NCBI RefSeq assembly: GCF_000802235.1 | Contig: NZ_JTDL01000087.1 | Location: 1 to 64,000 of the forward strand | Reading direction: 5' to 3' | DNA: 64,000 bases | From: Sinomonas humi | Lineage (GTDB): Bacteria; Actinomycetota; Actinomycetes; Actinomycetales; Micrococcaceae | Shown here: positions 44,511 to 54,146 of the stretch, one piece after another | Layout: the number at the start of each line of letters is the position of its first letter | How positions within the stretch are numbered: the first letter of the stretch is position 1 | Position numbers and translations under genes: made by a program | The notes under the pieces: generated by a model | Told to the model about the DNA's origin: nothing | Databases searched by the model: none | What the model saw: the letters and a program-made list of their open reading frames with translations, nothing else

Positions 44511-44671
44511 CGAACTCACGCCCCACCCCCTTCCGGGTACACCAACCCACGCCCCACCCCCTTCCGGGCACACCAACCCACGCCCCACCCCCTTCCGGGC
44601 ACACCAACTCACGCCCCGCCCCCTTCCGGGTACACCAACCCACGCCCCACCCCCTTCCGGGTACACCAAGA
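44511..44671 (+). repeat. 31-bp tandem repeat array with TTYCGGGTAC head
   Basis: Units start at 44531, 44562, 44593, 44624 and 44655, an exact 31-bp period, preceded by a variant at 44511 (TTCGGGTACGCGAACTC). The unit is TTCCGGGTACACCAACC followed by CACGCCCCACCCCC. The head and the CCAACTC tail echo the 9769-9790 copy of the palindromic family, but here all copies run in one direction. There are no spacers, so it is not a CRISPR array. 44455-44510 is only G-rich sequence. Confidence 0.92.
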
Positions 44672-44754
44672 TCGACGGAGCCAAGGGCATGCGACAGTCG
44701 GGCGCCCGATTGGCGTCCGGCACAGCCACAGCGGCACTGCATGACCGTCCCGGA

Positions 44755-45770
44755 CCGCCACAACCGTCGCTGAGAGGCATTACCGTTGCTGCGCAGCACC
44801 GATCCTGCCTCTAACCGGCGGTCTTGCCGCGAAGCACCGATCATGCCGACAGACAGTGACCGTGCGGGCGGACGAACGGTATAGGAAGAAGCCGGTCACG
44901 TACCGCCGGAACTGGATGTTGCTGCCAGAACTGTGGCGGCGGCAGAGGGGTCAGGCGCAAAAGAGGGGGTCGTGAGCGGCGGAAGTGCAGCTTGCCGGCG
45001 GAACCAGGTCGCACGCCGTCCCCAACCGCCACAACCGTCGCTAGAAGGCATTACCGTTGCTGGCCAGCACCGATCGTGCCTCTAACCGGCGGTCTTGCCG
45101 CGAAGCACCGATCATGCCGACAGACAGTGACCATGTGGGCGGACGAACGGACAGGTAGAAGCCGGCCACGTACCGCCGGAACTGGATGTTGCCGGCGGAA
45201 CTGAATCTTGCCGGCGGAAGTGCAGCTTGCCGGCTGAACTGCGGCGGCGGAGGGGGTCAGCCGCAAAAGAGGGGGTCCTGACCGGCAGAAGTGCAGCTTG
45301 CCGGCGGAACCAGGGCGCACGACCGTCCGGGACCGCCACAACCGTCGCTAGAAGGCATTACCGTTGCTGGGCAGCACCGATCCTGCCTCTAACCGGCGGT
45401 CTTGCCGAGAAGCACCGATCATGCCGACAGACAGTGACCGTGCGGGCGGACGAACGGTACAGGAAGAGGCCTGTCACGTACCGGCGGAACTGGATGTTGC
45501 CGGCTGAACTGAATCTTGCCGGCAGAACTGTGGCGGCGGAGGGGTCAGCCGCAAAAGAGGGGGTCCTGACCGGCAGAAGTGCAGCTTGCCGGCGGAACCA
45601 GGGCGCACGACCGTCCCCAACCGCCACAACCGTCGCTGAGAGGCATTACCGTTGCCGGGCAGCACCGATCGTGCCTCTAACCGGCGGTCTTGCCGCGAAG
45701 CACCGATCATGCCGACAGACAGTGACCGTGCGGGCCGACGAACGGTGCAGGTAGAAGCCGGTCAGGTACC
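44755..45770 (+). repeat. Four-copy tandem array of a ~290-bp non-coding unit
   Basis: Copies begin at 44755, 45026, 45333 and 45621 (spacings 271, 307, 288). Each starts CCGCCACAACCGTCGCT and has a well-conserved ~150-bp front: AGGCATTACCGTTGCTG, CAGCACCGATC-n-TGCCTCT, CGGCGGTCTTGCCG, GAAGCACCGATCATGCCGAC and a GACGAACGGT end. A variable back part is made of GCCGGCGGAACTG-type subrepeats and AGCCGCAAAAGAGGGG. AGAGGCA and TGCCTCT, and GCTG/CAGC inside them, can pair as a hairpin. Spacings are not all multiples of three, so no protein frame is kept across units. Confidence 0.9.
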
Positions 45771-46005
45771 GCCGGAACTGAGGCTTGCCGGCGGAACTGT
45801 GGCGGCGAAGGGGGGCAGCCGCAAAAGAGGGGATCCCGACCGGCGGAACTGAGGCTTGGCGGCGGAACTGTGGCGGCGAAGGGGGTCAGCCGCAAAAGAG
45901 GGGGTCCCGACCGGCGGAACTCAGGCTTGGCGGCGGAACTGCGGCGGCAGAGGGGGTCAGCCGCAAAGGAGGGGATCCCGACCGGCGGACGTGAGGCTTC
46001 GCGGC
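45771..46005 (+). repeat. 71-bp tandem subrepeats at the end of the large array
   Basis: The landmark AGGCTT recurs at 45781, 45852, 45923 and 45994, a period of 71 bp. The unit includes GGCGGCGGAACTGTGGCGGC, GGGTCAGCCGCAAAAGAGG and TCCCGACCGGCGGAACT. It equals the back part of the ~290-bp unit, amplified on its own. 46006-46126 holds no recognisable feature. Confidence 0.9.
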
Positions 46006-46126
46006 GGAGTTGAGGTGAAACGGCGGCGGCGAGCCAACCGGCGGGTCAGAAGCGAGGGTTCCCAAGGCCAAGCAGGGTCCCCCGCGCCCAGCAGACGCCC
46101 AAGCCCGGCCCTCACCGAGCCCCGTC

Positions 46127-46726
46127 TCACCAGGTGCGGCGGCTCGCCGAGCGAAGTATCTGCCTCCGGTTCCTCACAGCCGCGTGCGTCCGCCCGATCT
46201 TGGCCGCGATCTCGGCGAGCGAGAGGTCCGCGTTGAGCACGAGGTCCTCCTCCTCTGGCGACCAGGGCGCGCGGTGGCGTTCGTCGTCGGCCGTTGCACG
46301 GTTCCGCCTCCGGGGCCGCGCTTCATCCAGTTCCTCCCCACCGTTCTCGGCCCACCACGCGTCACCGGGCGGGAGCACCCAGGTAGGGCCGAGCGTCGTG
46401 GCGAGCGCGTCCTGCTCGAGTTCGGGGAGCCGCCCCGCCTGTTCCCGCCGTCGCTGGCGGAGGAGCCACACACCGAGGGACCGCTCGGCAGGAGTGATGA
46501 TCCCGCCGGTCTGCGGAAGGCGGCCATTGGCGGATTTGAACTCGGCGACGGCGGAGAGGCGCCGCTGGAACTCGGGGCGAAGTACGACGGCGGAACCGCG
46601 CACCCGCGCTGGCGGCGTCACTGAGGAACCTGGCTCCGAAAGCTCCACCGCCGCCGCTTCAGGCACGCCAGCGAGCTCGCGCAATTGCATCGCGAGTTCA
46701 CGCAAGACGTGGGGTTCCAGAGTCAT
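46127..46726 (-). CDS. Helicase-associated (HA)-like plus Myb/SANT-like DNA-binding protein
   Basis: About 199 residues. The middle part RRLSAVAEFKSANGRLP, then ERSLGVWLLRQRRREQAGRLPELEQ (in parts) and LATTLG resembles the HA domain found in actinobacterial proteins. The C-terminus APWSPEEEDLVLNADLSLAE followed by IAAKIGRTHAAVRNRRQILR resembles a Myb/SANT-type helix-turn-helix. The frame is open to 46798, but the MFS terminator lies at 46754-46785, so the start at 46726 is chosen. It borders the large repeat array. Function unknown; a DNA-binding role is inferred. Confidence 0.65.
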   Translation of the reverse strand: MTLEPHVLRELAMQLRELAGVPEAAAVELSEPGSSVTPPARVRGSAVVLRPEFQRRLSAVAEFKSANGRLPQTGGIITPAERSLGVWLLRQRRREQAGRLPELEQDALATTLGPTWVLPPGDAWWAENGGEELDEARPRRRNRATADDERHRAPWSPEEEDLVLNADLSLAEIAAKIGRTHAAVRNRRQILRSASRRTW

Positions 46727-46753
46727 CCCTTCGAGATTAGCCCCCTCACGAAC

Positions 46754-46785
46754 AAAAAAGGGGCCCAGTTGGTGCCGGGCCCCTT
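46754..46785 (-). terminator. Rho-independent terminator of the MFS gene
   Basis: AAGGGGCCC (46777-46785 read on the minus strand) pairs with GGGCCCCTT (46758-46766), a 9-bp stem with a 10-nt loop, followed on the minus strand by a run of six T. It begins 13 nt after the stop codon at 46799. Confidence 0.92.
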
Positions 46786-46798
46786 CATTGTTCGCCAT

Positions 46799-48220
46799 CT
46801 ACCCTTCCGATGGACCGCCTTCGACGGCTTCGCGGACGACGCCGCGTGCCGGGATCGGTTCGATCCTCCCCATGAGGAGGACGTACGAGGCGAGCCCGCC
46901 GATAAGCGCGATGCCGCCAATGATGAACGCGTAGAAGAAGTGCCCGGTCGCGTCAACGACGAAGCCGGTCACGATCGGAGCCGCGACCCCCGCGAGGAGG
47001 TTCACGCAGTTCACGATCGCCGCGAGCGAGCCGGCGCTGCCCTCGGGGGCGATGAGCGCAGGGAGGGAATTGCTGGTGACGTATACGAGGGCGATCCCGG
47101 CGCTGCCGATCGCGATCCAGATGATGGCAACGACCGGGGTGTTGCTGAAGGCCGCGCCGACCGTGAACAGGGCCACGATCATGCCCGCCACGAGAATCCC
47201 CTTGCGCACCTTGTCCGGGTTTGCACCCCGGCCGATGACGCGGTCAACCCACCAACCGCCGATAGTCATCTCCGAGACGAACATGGCGAAGGCCGGAACC
47301 GCGGCGTAGATGCCACTCTGGAGCACGCTCTGGTTCATGCTCGTCTGCATGTAGCCGGGAAGCCAGGTAAGCAGCATCCACAGCACGTAGCCGGCGCCCG
47401 CGAGTCCGAGCGAGAGCCCCCAGACCTTGCGCTGGCGGAGGAGGTAGCCAACCGTGGCCCAATCGCTGGACGGGCGGATCTCTTCGCTCGAGGCGCCGCC
47501 ATCGACGATGTAGCCGTACTCCTCCTGCGACATCCGCCCCTTCGCGAGGCGTGCCTTCGGGCCCGTATACCGCCAGAGGAACGCGACGAGGAAGACGACG
47601 GAGAGGGCGGCTTGGAGCCAGAACGCCTCGCGCCAGCCCCACGTCGCAACGGTGAACGCGATGAGGGGCAGCCCGATGACGTTGGCGAGGCGAGTCCCGC
47701 TGTCGAAGATTGCGGTGCAGAGGCCGCGCTCATGCCGGGGGAACCATTGGCCGGTGGCCTTCATCGCGCCGGGGAATGCCGGTGCCTCGGCGACGCCGAG
47801 CAGGATTCGTGCGACGACGATGATCCACGCGCCGGAGGCAAGGGCCGTGAGCACCGAGGCGATCGTCCACAGAATCGCGCTCCCGCCCCAGATCTTCTTG
47901 ACGCCGAAGCGATCGAGGAGCATTCCGGACGGGATCTGCATGATCGCGTAGGACCACAGGAACGCTGAAGAAAGGATGCCGAATTCGGTGGCCGTGAGCC
48001 CGAAGTCCTCGGTCAGGGGCTTCTGGGTGACCGAGATGGAGAGCCGATCGACGTAGTTGATGAGGATCCCAAAGCCCATGAGCAGGGCAATGCTCCAGCG
48101 TGCTTTGCCCCGCGGCCGGGCAATAGCCCCAGCCGGGACCTTGGCGGCAGTCTGGACTTGGGGTTGAGAGTGGTGCTTCCTGCCCTCGTGAGGGGACTTC
48201 TTGGAAAGCTGAGACGACAC
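46799..48220 (-). CDS. MFS transporter, ACS family (hexuronate/sugar-acid type)
   Basis: A 473-residue importer with a GTG start and TAGGAG ribosome site. ILINYVDRLSISVTQKPL (helix 1), SGMLLDRFGVKKIWG (loop 2-3) and FPRHERGLCTAIFDSG (after helix 4) are features of the anion:cation symporter family that takes up glucuronate, galacturonate, galactonate and similar acids. It faces the LacI-mannonate genes across a 432-bp gap, so it probably imports their substrate. Confidence 0.9.
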   Translation of the reverse strand: MSSQLSKKSPHEGRKHHSQPQVQTAAKVPAGAIARPRGKARWSIALLMGFGILINYVDRLSISVTQKPLTEDFGLTATEFGILSSAFLWSYAIMQIPSGMLLDRFGVKKIWGGSAILWTIASVLTALASGAWIIVVARILLGVAEAPAFPGAMKATGQWFPRHERGLCTAIFDSGTRLANVIGLPLIAFTVATWGWREAFWLQAALSVVFLVAFLWRYTGPKARLAKGRMSQEEYGYIVDGGASSEEIRPSSDWATVGYLLRQRKVWGLSLGLAGAGYVLWMLLTWLPGYMQTSMNQSVLQSGIYAAVPAFAMFVSEMTIGGWWVDRVIGRGANPDKVRKGILVAGMIVALFTVGAAFSNTPVVAIIWIAIGSAGIALVYVTSNSLPALIAPEGSAGSLAAIVNCVNLLAGVAAPIVTGFVVDATGHFFYAFIIGGIALIGGLASYVLLMGRIEPIPARGVVREAVEGGPSEG

Positions 48221-48652
48221 AGCTAGCTCCTAAGGCTTTGCGGGAATCAGTTGCAGAAACGAGTGATTCCTGAGCCCAGGGCTTGTGGCCACAACCCCGC
48301 CCGATGGCCGCGTGCGGCCTTCGGAATCGGGGCCACACGGGCGATCAGGAGACGAGAGCGCCGGCTACGCTGCCGGCTCTCGCAGCGCGCCGAACTCGCT
48401 TTCAGCGCGCTGATTGGGGTGGGGGTCACGGGGTTGCCATTCTCGTGGGAAAGAGGAGTTCGTTGTGAACTGCCTCACGCTGTATGGACGATTCCAGCGT
48501 AGACAGCACAGGAGCGATTCCACAAGAGGAAATCCAATTTCCACATAGCGAGAGGAATCGGACCCGTTCCAACATCCGAGCTCCGATGAAAGCCATCTGA
48601 TAATCTTGCACAAACCTTGCCAAACCGACCGTCGGGAACCGAAGGAGGCCCC
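48221..48652. promoter_or_regulatory. Divergent regulatory region of the mannonate module
   Basis: This 432-bp gap lies between the MFS gene and lacI. It contains a perfect 12-bp palindrome TTGTGGCCACAA (48283-48294), 63 bp before the MFS start, and GGAAAT-CCA-ATTTCC (48528-48542) inside a larger imperfect inverted region (CGATTCC ... GGAATCG). These are candidate sites for the LacI protein and its promoters. No gene is supported within the gap. Confidence 0.45.
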
Positions 48653-49642
48653 ATGCCCGCGACCCTCACCGATGTCGCCAAGCGCGCGGGCGTCTCCCTC
48701 GCCACCGCTTCGAGGGCCTTCAGCGAGCCGGCCAGGCTCGCGGCCGCGACGCGCGAAAGGGTCACCGCCGCGGCCGAGGAACTCGGCTACGAAGCCCCGG
48801 GCCAGAGCGGCCCTCGCTCGATTGGCGTCGTCGTCCCCGACGTCGCGAACGCTGTCTTCGCTGCCCTCATCAAGGCGATCCAAGAGCGCGCGTGGCCCGG
48901 GCGGCACCCCATGCTCCTCGCCGACACGGCCGAGTCCGCCGACCGCGAGCGCGAACAGGTGGCCGCGCTTGCCGCGGTGGCGGACGGCGTCGTCCTCTGC
49001 TCGCCTCGCCTGCCTGCCGACGAACTCCGCCGCCTCGCCGGGGCGGTGCCTGCCGTCGTCGTCAATGGCGAAGCCGAGCGCGCGCCGAGCGTCCTCCTCG
49101 ACGCGGGCGACGGCCTCCGTCAGGCCGTCGAGCACCTTTTCGCGCTCGGTCACCGCAAGCTCGCCTACGTGCCCGGGCCGCCAACGTCGTGGGCCGACGC
49201 CCAGCGCCTCGAGGCGGTGACGCGGCTGTGTGCGGAGTGGGAGATCAGCCTTGTCGCGGTGGGTCACCAGAACGCGACGGTCGACGGCGGGTTGGCGGCT
49301 GCGGCGTCGGTCGTCGCGAGCGGCGCCACGGCGGCCATCGCGTACAACGACCTCGTGGCGATCGGCCTGCTCGCGGGGGCGCGGCAGCTCGGCAGGCATT
49401 GCCCGGAGGATCTCAGCGTGGTCGGGATCGACGACCTCGACGTCGCGGCGGCCGCCGAGCCAGGGCTGACGTCGGTGCGGATCCCGATCGAGCGCGGCGG
49501 CGCCCTCGCACTCGATCTCCTCCTCGAGCAGCTCGCCGGCAAGCCGCGCCCGGCCGGATCCGTGCGCCTCGGATCCCAGCTCATCGTCCGCGGCTCCACA
49601 TCCGTCCCTCCAAGCGCCCCCGTCCCCCCCAAGAAGAAGTGA
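48653..49642 (+). CDS. LacI family transcriptional regulator
   Basis: A 329-residue repressor. The start at 48653 follows an AAGGAGG ribosome site. The DNA-binding head is [20 protein letters not shown] with [15 protein letters not shown]. The periplasmic-binding-type sensor domain follows, including [15 protein letters not shown] and the [11 protein letters not shown] block. It ends in PPKKK. It is cotranscribed with the dehydratase and oxidoreductase and likely responds to mannonate or fructuronate (inference). Confidence 0.92.
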   Translation: MPATLTDVAKRAGVSLATASRAFSEPARLAAATRERVTAAAEELGYEAPGQSGPRSIGVVVPDVANAVFAALIKAIQERAWPGRHPMLLADTAESADREREQVAALAAVADGVVLCSPRLPADELRRLAGAVPAVVVNGEAERAPSVLLDAGDGLRQAVEHLFALGHRKLAYVPGPPTSWADAQRLEAVTRLCAEWEISLVAVGHQNATVDGGLAAAASVVASGATAAIAYNDLVAIGLLAGARQLGRHCPEDLSVVGIDDLDVAAAAEPGLTSVRIPIERGGALALDLLLEQLAGKPRPAGSVRLGSQLIVRGSTSVPPSAPVPPKKK

Positions 49643-49661
49643 GCCCGAAGAAGAAGTGAGA

Positions 49662-50879
49662 ATGACCCGCCTTATTGCCTCCGTCGACGTCCTCATCACG
49701 AGCCCGTCGCGCAACTTCGTCACGCTCAAGATCACGACCGAGGACGGGATCGTCGGCTGGGGTGACGCGACGCTCAACGGCCGCGAGCTCGCGGTCGCCG
49801 CCTACCTCCGCGACCACCTCGCGCCGGCGCTCATCGGCCGGGACGCGGACCGCATCGAGGACACGTGGCAGTTCCTCTACCGCGGCGCGTACTGGCGCCG
49901 CGGACCCGTCACGATGGCGGCGATCGGCGCCGTCGACCTTGCCCTGTGGGACATCAAGGGCAAGGCCCTCGGCGTTCCCGTCTACCAGCTCCTCGGCGGG
50001 GCCGCGCGGGACAAGGTCCTCACCTACACTCACGCGACGGGCTGGGACCTCCCGGAGCTCCTGGACTCCATCGAACGACGGCGCGAGCAGGGCTTCCGCG
50101 CGGTCCGCGCCCAGTCGGGCGTGCCGGGGCTGGACAAGGTCTACGGCGTCACGAAGGGCGCAGCGAGCTACGAGCCGGCGGGCCGGGGCGGCGGCCCGGC
50201 CGAGGAGGTTTGGGACACCTCCGCCTATCTGAGGCACGCGCCGAAGGTGCTCCACGCCGTGCGCGAGCACGTCGGCCCCGAGCTCAAGCTCCTCCACGAC
50301 GTGCATCACCGCCTCACCCCCACGGAGGCCGGCCGGCTCGCGCGCTCGCTCGAGGACGTGGACCTGTTCTGGCTCGAGGACGTCATGCCCGCGGAGAACC
50401 AGAAGCTCCTGCGCGCGGTGCGCGACCAGACCACGGTCCCACTCGCGATCGGCGAGGTGTTCAACACGATCTGGGACTGCGAGCAGCTCCTGAGCGAGCG
50501 GCTCATCGACTACATCCGCACCGCCGTCGTGCACGCGGGCGGCATCTCGCACGTGAGGAAGATCCTCGCCCTCGCCGAGGTCTACCAGGTCAAGGGCGCC
50601 CCGCACGGGCCGTCGGACGTCTCCCCCGTCAACCTCTCGGCGTCACTTCATGTGGGCCTCGCGACGACCAACTTCGGCATCCAGGAGTACATGGGCTACG
50701 ACCCGCTCGTCTCCGAGGTCTTCCGCAGCAGCTTCACCTTCGAGGACGGCTACCTGCACCCCGGCGACGAGCCCGGACTCGGCGTCGAGATCGACGAAGA
50801 GGCCGCCGCACGCTTCCCCTACTCCCCCGCCTTCCTTCCGATCGCGCGGGACCTCGACGGCACCATGAAGGACTGGTGA
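49662..50879 (+). CDS. D-mannonate dehydratase-like enolase-superfamily protein (RspA/ManD)
   Basis: A 405-residue enolase-superfamily enzyme. [20 protein letters not shown] and [21 protein letters not shown] (given in two parts) are the ManD capping and barrel start. Metal ligands are expected in [24 protein letters not shown] and [12 protein letters not shown], and an active-site His in [12 protein letters not shown]. ManD dehydrates D-mannonate to 2-keto-3-deoxygluconate; low-activity relatives also exist. The next gene, a mannonate oxidoreductase, supports this role. The start lies just after a duplicated AAGAAGAAGTGAG at the lacI end. Confidence 0.88.
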   Translation: MTRLIASVDVLITSPSRNFVTLKITTEDGIVGWGDATLNGRELAVAAYLRDHLAPALIGRDADRIEDTWQFLYRGAYWRRGPVTMAAIGAVDLALWDIKGKALGVPVYQLLGGAARDKVLTYTHATGWDLPELLDSIERRREQGFRAVRAQSGVPGLDKVYGVTKGAASYEPAGRGGGPAEEVWDTSAYLRHAPKVLHAVREHVGPELKLLHDVHHRLTPTEAGRLARSLEDVDLFWLEDVMPAENQKLLRAVRDQTTVPLAIGEVFNTIWDCEQLLSERLIDYIRTAVVHAGGISHVRKILALAEVYQVKGAPHGPSDVSPVNLSASLHVGLATTNFGIQEYMGYDPLVSEVFRSSFTFEDGYLHPGDEPGLGVEIDEEAAARFPYSPAFLPIARDLDGTMKDW

Positions 50880-52360
50880 GCGTGGCGGCTTCTCCCCTCC
50901 CTCGCCTTTCCGGAGCGTACGACGGCGCACCCCAGCGGAGCGGTTTGCGCCCTGGGATCGTTCACCTCGGCTTGGGCAATTTCCACCGCGCGCATCAGGC
51001 GGTCTACACGCGCGCTGCGTTGGACGCGGCGGGCGGCGACTGGGGCATCGTGGGTGTTGGGAGCCGCTCGGCGTCCGTCCCCGATGCGATGCATGCCCAG
51101 AGCATGCTGTACACGGTGGTGGAGATCTCGCCCCAGGGCGAGTCTTTCTCGATCCCCGGGACGCACACTGACGCTTTCACGGCAGCGGCGGAGCCCGAGC
51201 GGGTCGCCGCGACAATCGGGGCAGCAGAGACGCGCATCGTCTCGCTCACCGTGACCGAGAACGGCTACTACTACAGCCCGCGGACGGGGCACCTAGCGGT
51301 CGACGATCCCGCCATCCAGCGCGACCTCACCGACGCCGCCCGACCGACGACGCCGATCGGCCAGATAGTGCGCGGGCTCCAGTCGCGGGCCCGAGCCCAC
51401 GGCGAGTCGATCACGGTCCTCAGCTGCGACAACCTCGCCGAGAACGGCCGCCATACGGAGCGGCTGGTGAAGGAGTTCGCCGGCCTTCTGCCCGCGGCGG
51501 AGGCCGCCGAGACCCTCGCGTTCATAGAGCGGCACGTGACGTTCCCCTCGACGATGGTGGACCGGATCGTTCCGGCAACCACCGAGCACTACCGGCGCCT
51601 TGTGGCCGAGCGGTGCGGCTATCGGGACGAGGTCCCCGTCCCGGCCGAGCCGTTCACGATGTGGGTCCTCGAGGACCGGTTCGCTGCGGGGCGCCCCGAA
51701 TGGGAAGCTGGCGGGGCCGTGTTCTCCGACGAGGTCTCTCGGTACGAAGAGCTCAAGGTGCGGCTCCTCAACGGCACGCACTCGCTCATTGCCTACCTCG
51801 GCGCCCTGACGGGAGCCGCGACGATTCCCGAATCCGTGCGCCAGCCGCAGGTCGAGGCCGCCGCCCGGGCCGTGCTGCGCGACGAGTACCGCCCGAGCGT
51901 GACGGCACCGCGCGGCGTCGACCTCGACGCCTACGAGGAAGAGCTCTTCACGCGCTGGCGCAACACGGCGCTCGGCCACCGGACAAGCCAGGTGGGTTCA
52001 GACGGGTCCCTCAAGCTCCGCCAGCGCATTCCTGTGCCGGCACTCGCCGCGCTCGATTCCGGCCGGACCCCGCACTTCCTCGCTCTGACCGCCGCCGCGT
52101 ACCTCGCGTGCCTCGCTCCCCTGCCCGGCTTTGATCCCGGACCTCACGCTGCAGCGATGGTCGACCCCGCTCGGACGGTTCTCGCGCGCCAGGCAGAATT
52201 GTCGTCGTCGTCCGCCGAACTAGCGCGCCGTGTGCTCGGTGAGCAGCACTTGCTCGGCGAGGAACTCGCCGGCCGCGACGAGTTCATTGCCCGGACGGGC
52301 GAGCTCCTCGACGTCATCCGACGGCACGGCGCGCTCGCCGCTGCCGCCCAGGCTGGGTGA
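50876..52360 (+). CDS. Mannitol dehydrogenase family / D-mannonate oxidoreductase
   Basis: A 494-residue long-chain polyol dehydrogenase. The GTG at 50876 overlaps the dehydratase stop (GTGA); another GTG two codons on is possible. The Rossmann block is [18 protein letters not shown], the catalytic lysine is in [19 protein letters not shown] and the NGTHS block is typical. Fructuronate reductase interconverts D-fructuronate and D-mannonate, feeding the preceding dehydratase. No KDG kinase or aldolase is in the window. Confidence 0.9.
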   Translation: MSVAASPLPRLSGAYDGAPQRSGLRPGIVHLGLGNFHRAHQAVYTRAALDAAGGDWGIVGVGSRSASVPDAMHAQSMLYTVVEISPQGESFSIPGTHTDAFTAAAEPERVAATIGAAETRIVSLTVTENGYYYSPRTGHLAVDDPAIQRDLTDAARPTTPIGQIVRGLQSRARAHGESITVLSCDNLAENGRHTERLVKEFAGLLPAAEAAETLAFIERHVTFPSTMVDRIVPATTEHYRRLVAERCGYRDEVPVPAEPFTMWVLEDRFAAGRPEWEAGGAVFSDEVSRYEELKVRLLNGTHSLIAYLGALTGAATIPESVRQPQVEAAARAVLRDEYRPSVTAPRGVDLDAYEEELFTRWRNTALGHRTSQVGSDGSLKLRQRIPVPALAALDSGRTPHFLALTAAAYLACLAPLPGFDPGPHAAAMVDPARTVLARQAELSSSSAELARRVLGEQHLLGEELAGRDEFIARTGELLDVIRRHGALAAAAQAG

Positions 52361-52744
52361 TCAGTGGCCTCCCGCGGCCAAGTAGTCCGCGGCGTTGTAA
52401 TGAAGGCGGATTGTCTTGATGATTCCGTCCTTGAACTCGAAGAATTCTGCAAACCGGACCGTGGCGCTGGGGAGGACGGCGTCGTAGAGCACCGCGGCGC
52501 CGTCGTCCGTTGCGACCGCCTCGATGAAGGTGATCTGGCGGACGGCCTCGATGAAACCCTTGACGCCGCGGGCGAAGCGGTCCGCTCCCGAGACTTGGCC
52601 TGCAAGTGGCCCGTCGAAGGTGAAGTTCTCGGCGAGTAGCGGAATGAGCTCGCCGCCCTCGCCGTATCGGTCGATGCCGCCTAGGAGGATCGCGTAGTAG
52701 GAGCGGAGCGCGGCCGAGGTGTCGATTATGCCTTCTGCGGTCAT
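52361..52744 (-). CDS. SnoaL/NTF2-like protein
   Basis: A 127-residue protein. The start at 52744 follows AGGAGGG; the frame reaches 52804. IDTSAALRSYYAILLGGIDR, LIPLLAENFTFDGPLAG and VRFAEFFEFKDGIIKTIRLHY match the NTF2-like cone fold used by polyketide cyclases and ketosteroid isomerases. Specific function unknown. It converges on the mannonate oxidoreductase gene with adjoining ends. Confidence 0.8.
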   Translation of the reverse strand: MTAEGIIDTSAALRSYYAILLGGIDRYGEGGELIPLLAENFTFDGPLAGQVSGADRFARGVKGFIEAVRQITFIEAVATDDGAAVLYDAVLPSATVRFAEFFEFKDGIIKTIRLHYNAADYLAAGGH

Positions 52745-53003
52745 GGGGCCCTCCTGGATTCCGGTTCCTCTGACCAGTCTGGGAACCGCACCGAATACGT
52801 ACAACTACGTATTGCCCGAAAATTGCCGCGAGCGGAGCATTTACCACGGAAGCGCCGCGAGGAGAGCGCTTCAGAGTCGACCTTCGTGTTTCAACTATCC
52901 GAGGTTTCCGCTGCGGCTCCGGACACCAGGCACGGCCGGTCTCACCGTTGCCAGCCAAACTTCCCTCCCCCGGCACACTCGTCGGCCTTTGATCGGGGAG
53001 ACC

Positions 53004-53780
53004 ATGAGAAAAGAAATCCTCGCATTCGTCACTTCTTCTGCCTTGCTGTTCGCCACACTCGCGGCGACCTTCTCAATAACCACTCCCGCAGCCGGCGCCA
53101 CCACCTCCAGCACAGACGGGACGCAGGCCGCCGTCGTACTCGGCTGGGGGCCTGTGATCAACGGCGACGAGTTCAACTATGTCGGAGCACCAGACCCCAC
53201 CAAATGGAAGGTGTACAGCAGCCCTGGCCAGAACGGCAACGGCATCCGAACCGCCAAAGCGTGGTACGTGAATGGCTCCGTGGCCCAAGTGACCGGCGAC
53301 TCGAGCGGCAACACGGGCGGCATGTCGGCGATCTTCGACAGGAATATCGCCCCGTACCAGCGCATCGAAGCCCGCATGCGCACGAATCAACGAGACCCCC
53401 AGTACCACCCCGTCCTCATCCTCTGGCCGGATAGCAATACGGGATGCTCGGAGATCGACTACGCCGAAGGCACCTCGAACACGTCCCAGATGCATTTCTG
53501 GCTCCACTACCCCACGTGCGGCCTGCGCAACTCCGCCACCGTGACCATCGATACGACTCAATGGCACAATTACGCGGTCGAATGGTCGCCCAGCGGTATT
53601 CGCGGCTGGATCGACGGAGTGCAGTGGTTCAACGACACGAGCGTCGCCGCGCAGTCCATGACCGCGCCCATGCATGAGACAGTCCAGCTGGACTGGTTCC
53701 CCGCGGGCTACACCTCTCCACCACAGCTCTCGTGGATGCAAATTGACTGGATCCGCCAATACGCTCCCCCAGCGCAATGA
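53004..53780 (+). CDS. Secreted glycoside hydrolase family 16 protein
   Basis: A 258-residue secreted enzyme with a GGGGAG ribosome site. The signal peptide is KEILAFVTSSALLFATLAAT, with cleavage near AGA. The GH16 jelly-roll contains GDEFNYVGAPDPTKWKV, the catalytic GCSEIDYAEGTS (E-I-D-x-x-E) and a WHNYAVEWSPSGIRGWIDG block. It likely hydrolyses beta-glucans. The LuxR regulator downstream may or may not control it. A perfect hairpin follows its stop. Confidence 0.88.
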   Translation: MRKEILAFVTSSALLFATLAATFSITTPAAGATTSSTDGTQAAVVLGWGPVINGDEFNYVGAPDPTKWKVYSSPGQNGNGIRTAKAWYVNGSVAQVTGDSSGNTGGMSAIFDRNIAPYQRIEARMRTNQRDPQYHPVLILWPDSNTGCSEIDYAEGTSNTSQMHFWLHYPTCGLRNSATVTIDTTQWHNYAVEWSPSGIRGWIDGVQWFNDTSVAAQSMTAPMHETVQLDWFPAGYTSPPQLSWMQIDWIRQYAPPAQ

Positions 53781-53832
53781 CGGGCCTCTACGCCGATGCC
53801 TGTCGCCAATTGAGCCGATAGCTTCCGATACC

Positions 53833-53867
53833 CTCTAGTGCGCCGTTCCCCGTGCGGCGCACTAGAG
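53833..53867 (+). terminator. Perfect 13-bp hairpin downstream of the GH16 gene
   Basis: CTCTAGTGCGCCG (53833-53845) and CGGCGCACTAGAG (53855-53867) form a perfect stem with a 9-nt loop, 52 nt after the GH16 stop. No T-tract follows, so it may be a terminator or a regulatory palindrome. The remainder of the 366-bp gap to the LuxR gene holds no other feature I can support. Confidence 0.55.
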
Positions 53868-54146
53868 TTCTGCGCCGCTGGCCGCGCTTTTTCAAGACTC
53901 CGGGCCCTGAATTCGGAAGCTTCATACACCCGACACCGGAGGATCGCTTCTGTTACCGCACCGGCTAAAACAATTGGCGGCGGAATCTCAGGACTCGAGC
54001 CCTTGGGGGCGTTCATTCGAGCGCTCGGCGGCCTTCATCGGAAGAGGTGGACTTTTCGCGTTCTTCCGTCGATAAGGGCTTGTAGCTGTACCGCGCCCTC
54101 CCTACTCTCTTGCCATCCGATCGAGCAGAGAGTCGGGAGGCTTGCC

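Noticed and set aside
44511-44671. Possible CRISPR array
   Set aside because: The 31-bp units are directly joined without unique spacers and there are no cas genes.
45227-45754. A 175-codon open frame inside the large repeat array
   Set aside because: The repeat spacings are not multiples of three, the frame is interrupted in other copies, and the product is Arg/Ala/Thr-rich with no ribosome site.
53838-54146. N-terminal extension of the LuxR regulator
   Set aside because: The frame is open but passes through the 13-bp hairpin, and GGGAGG marks the start at 54147.
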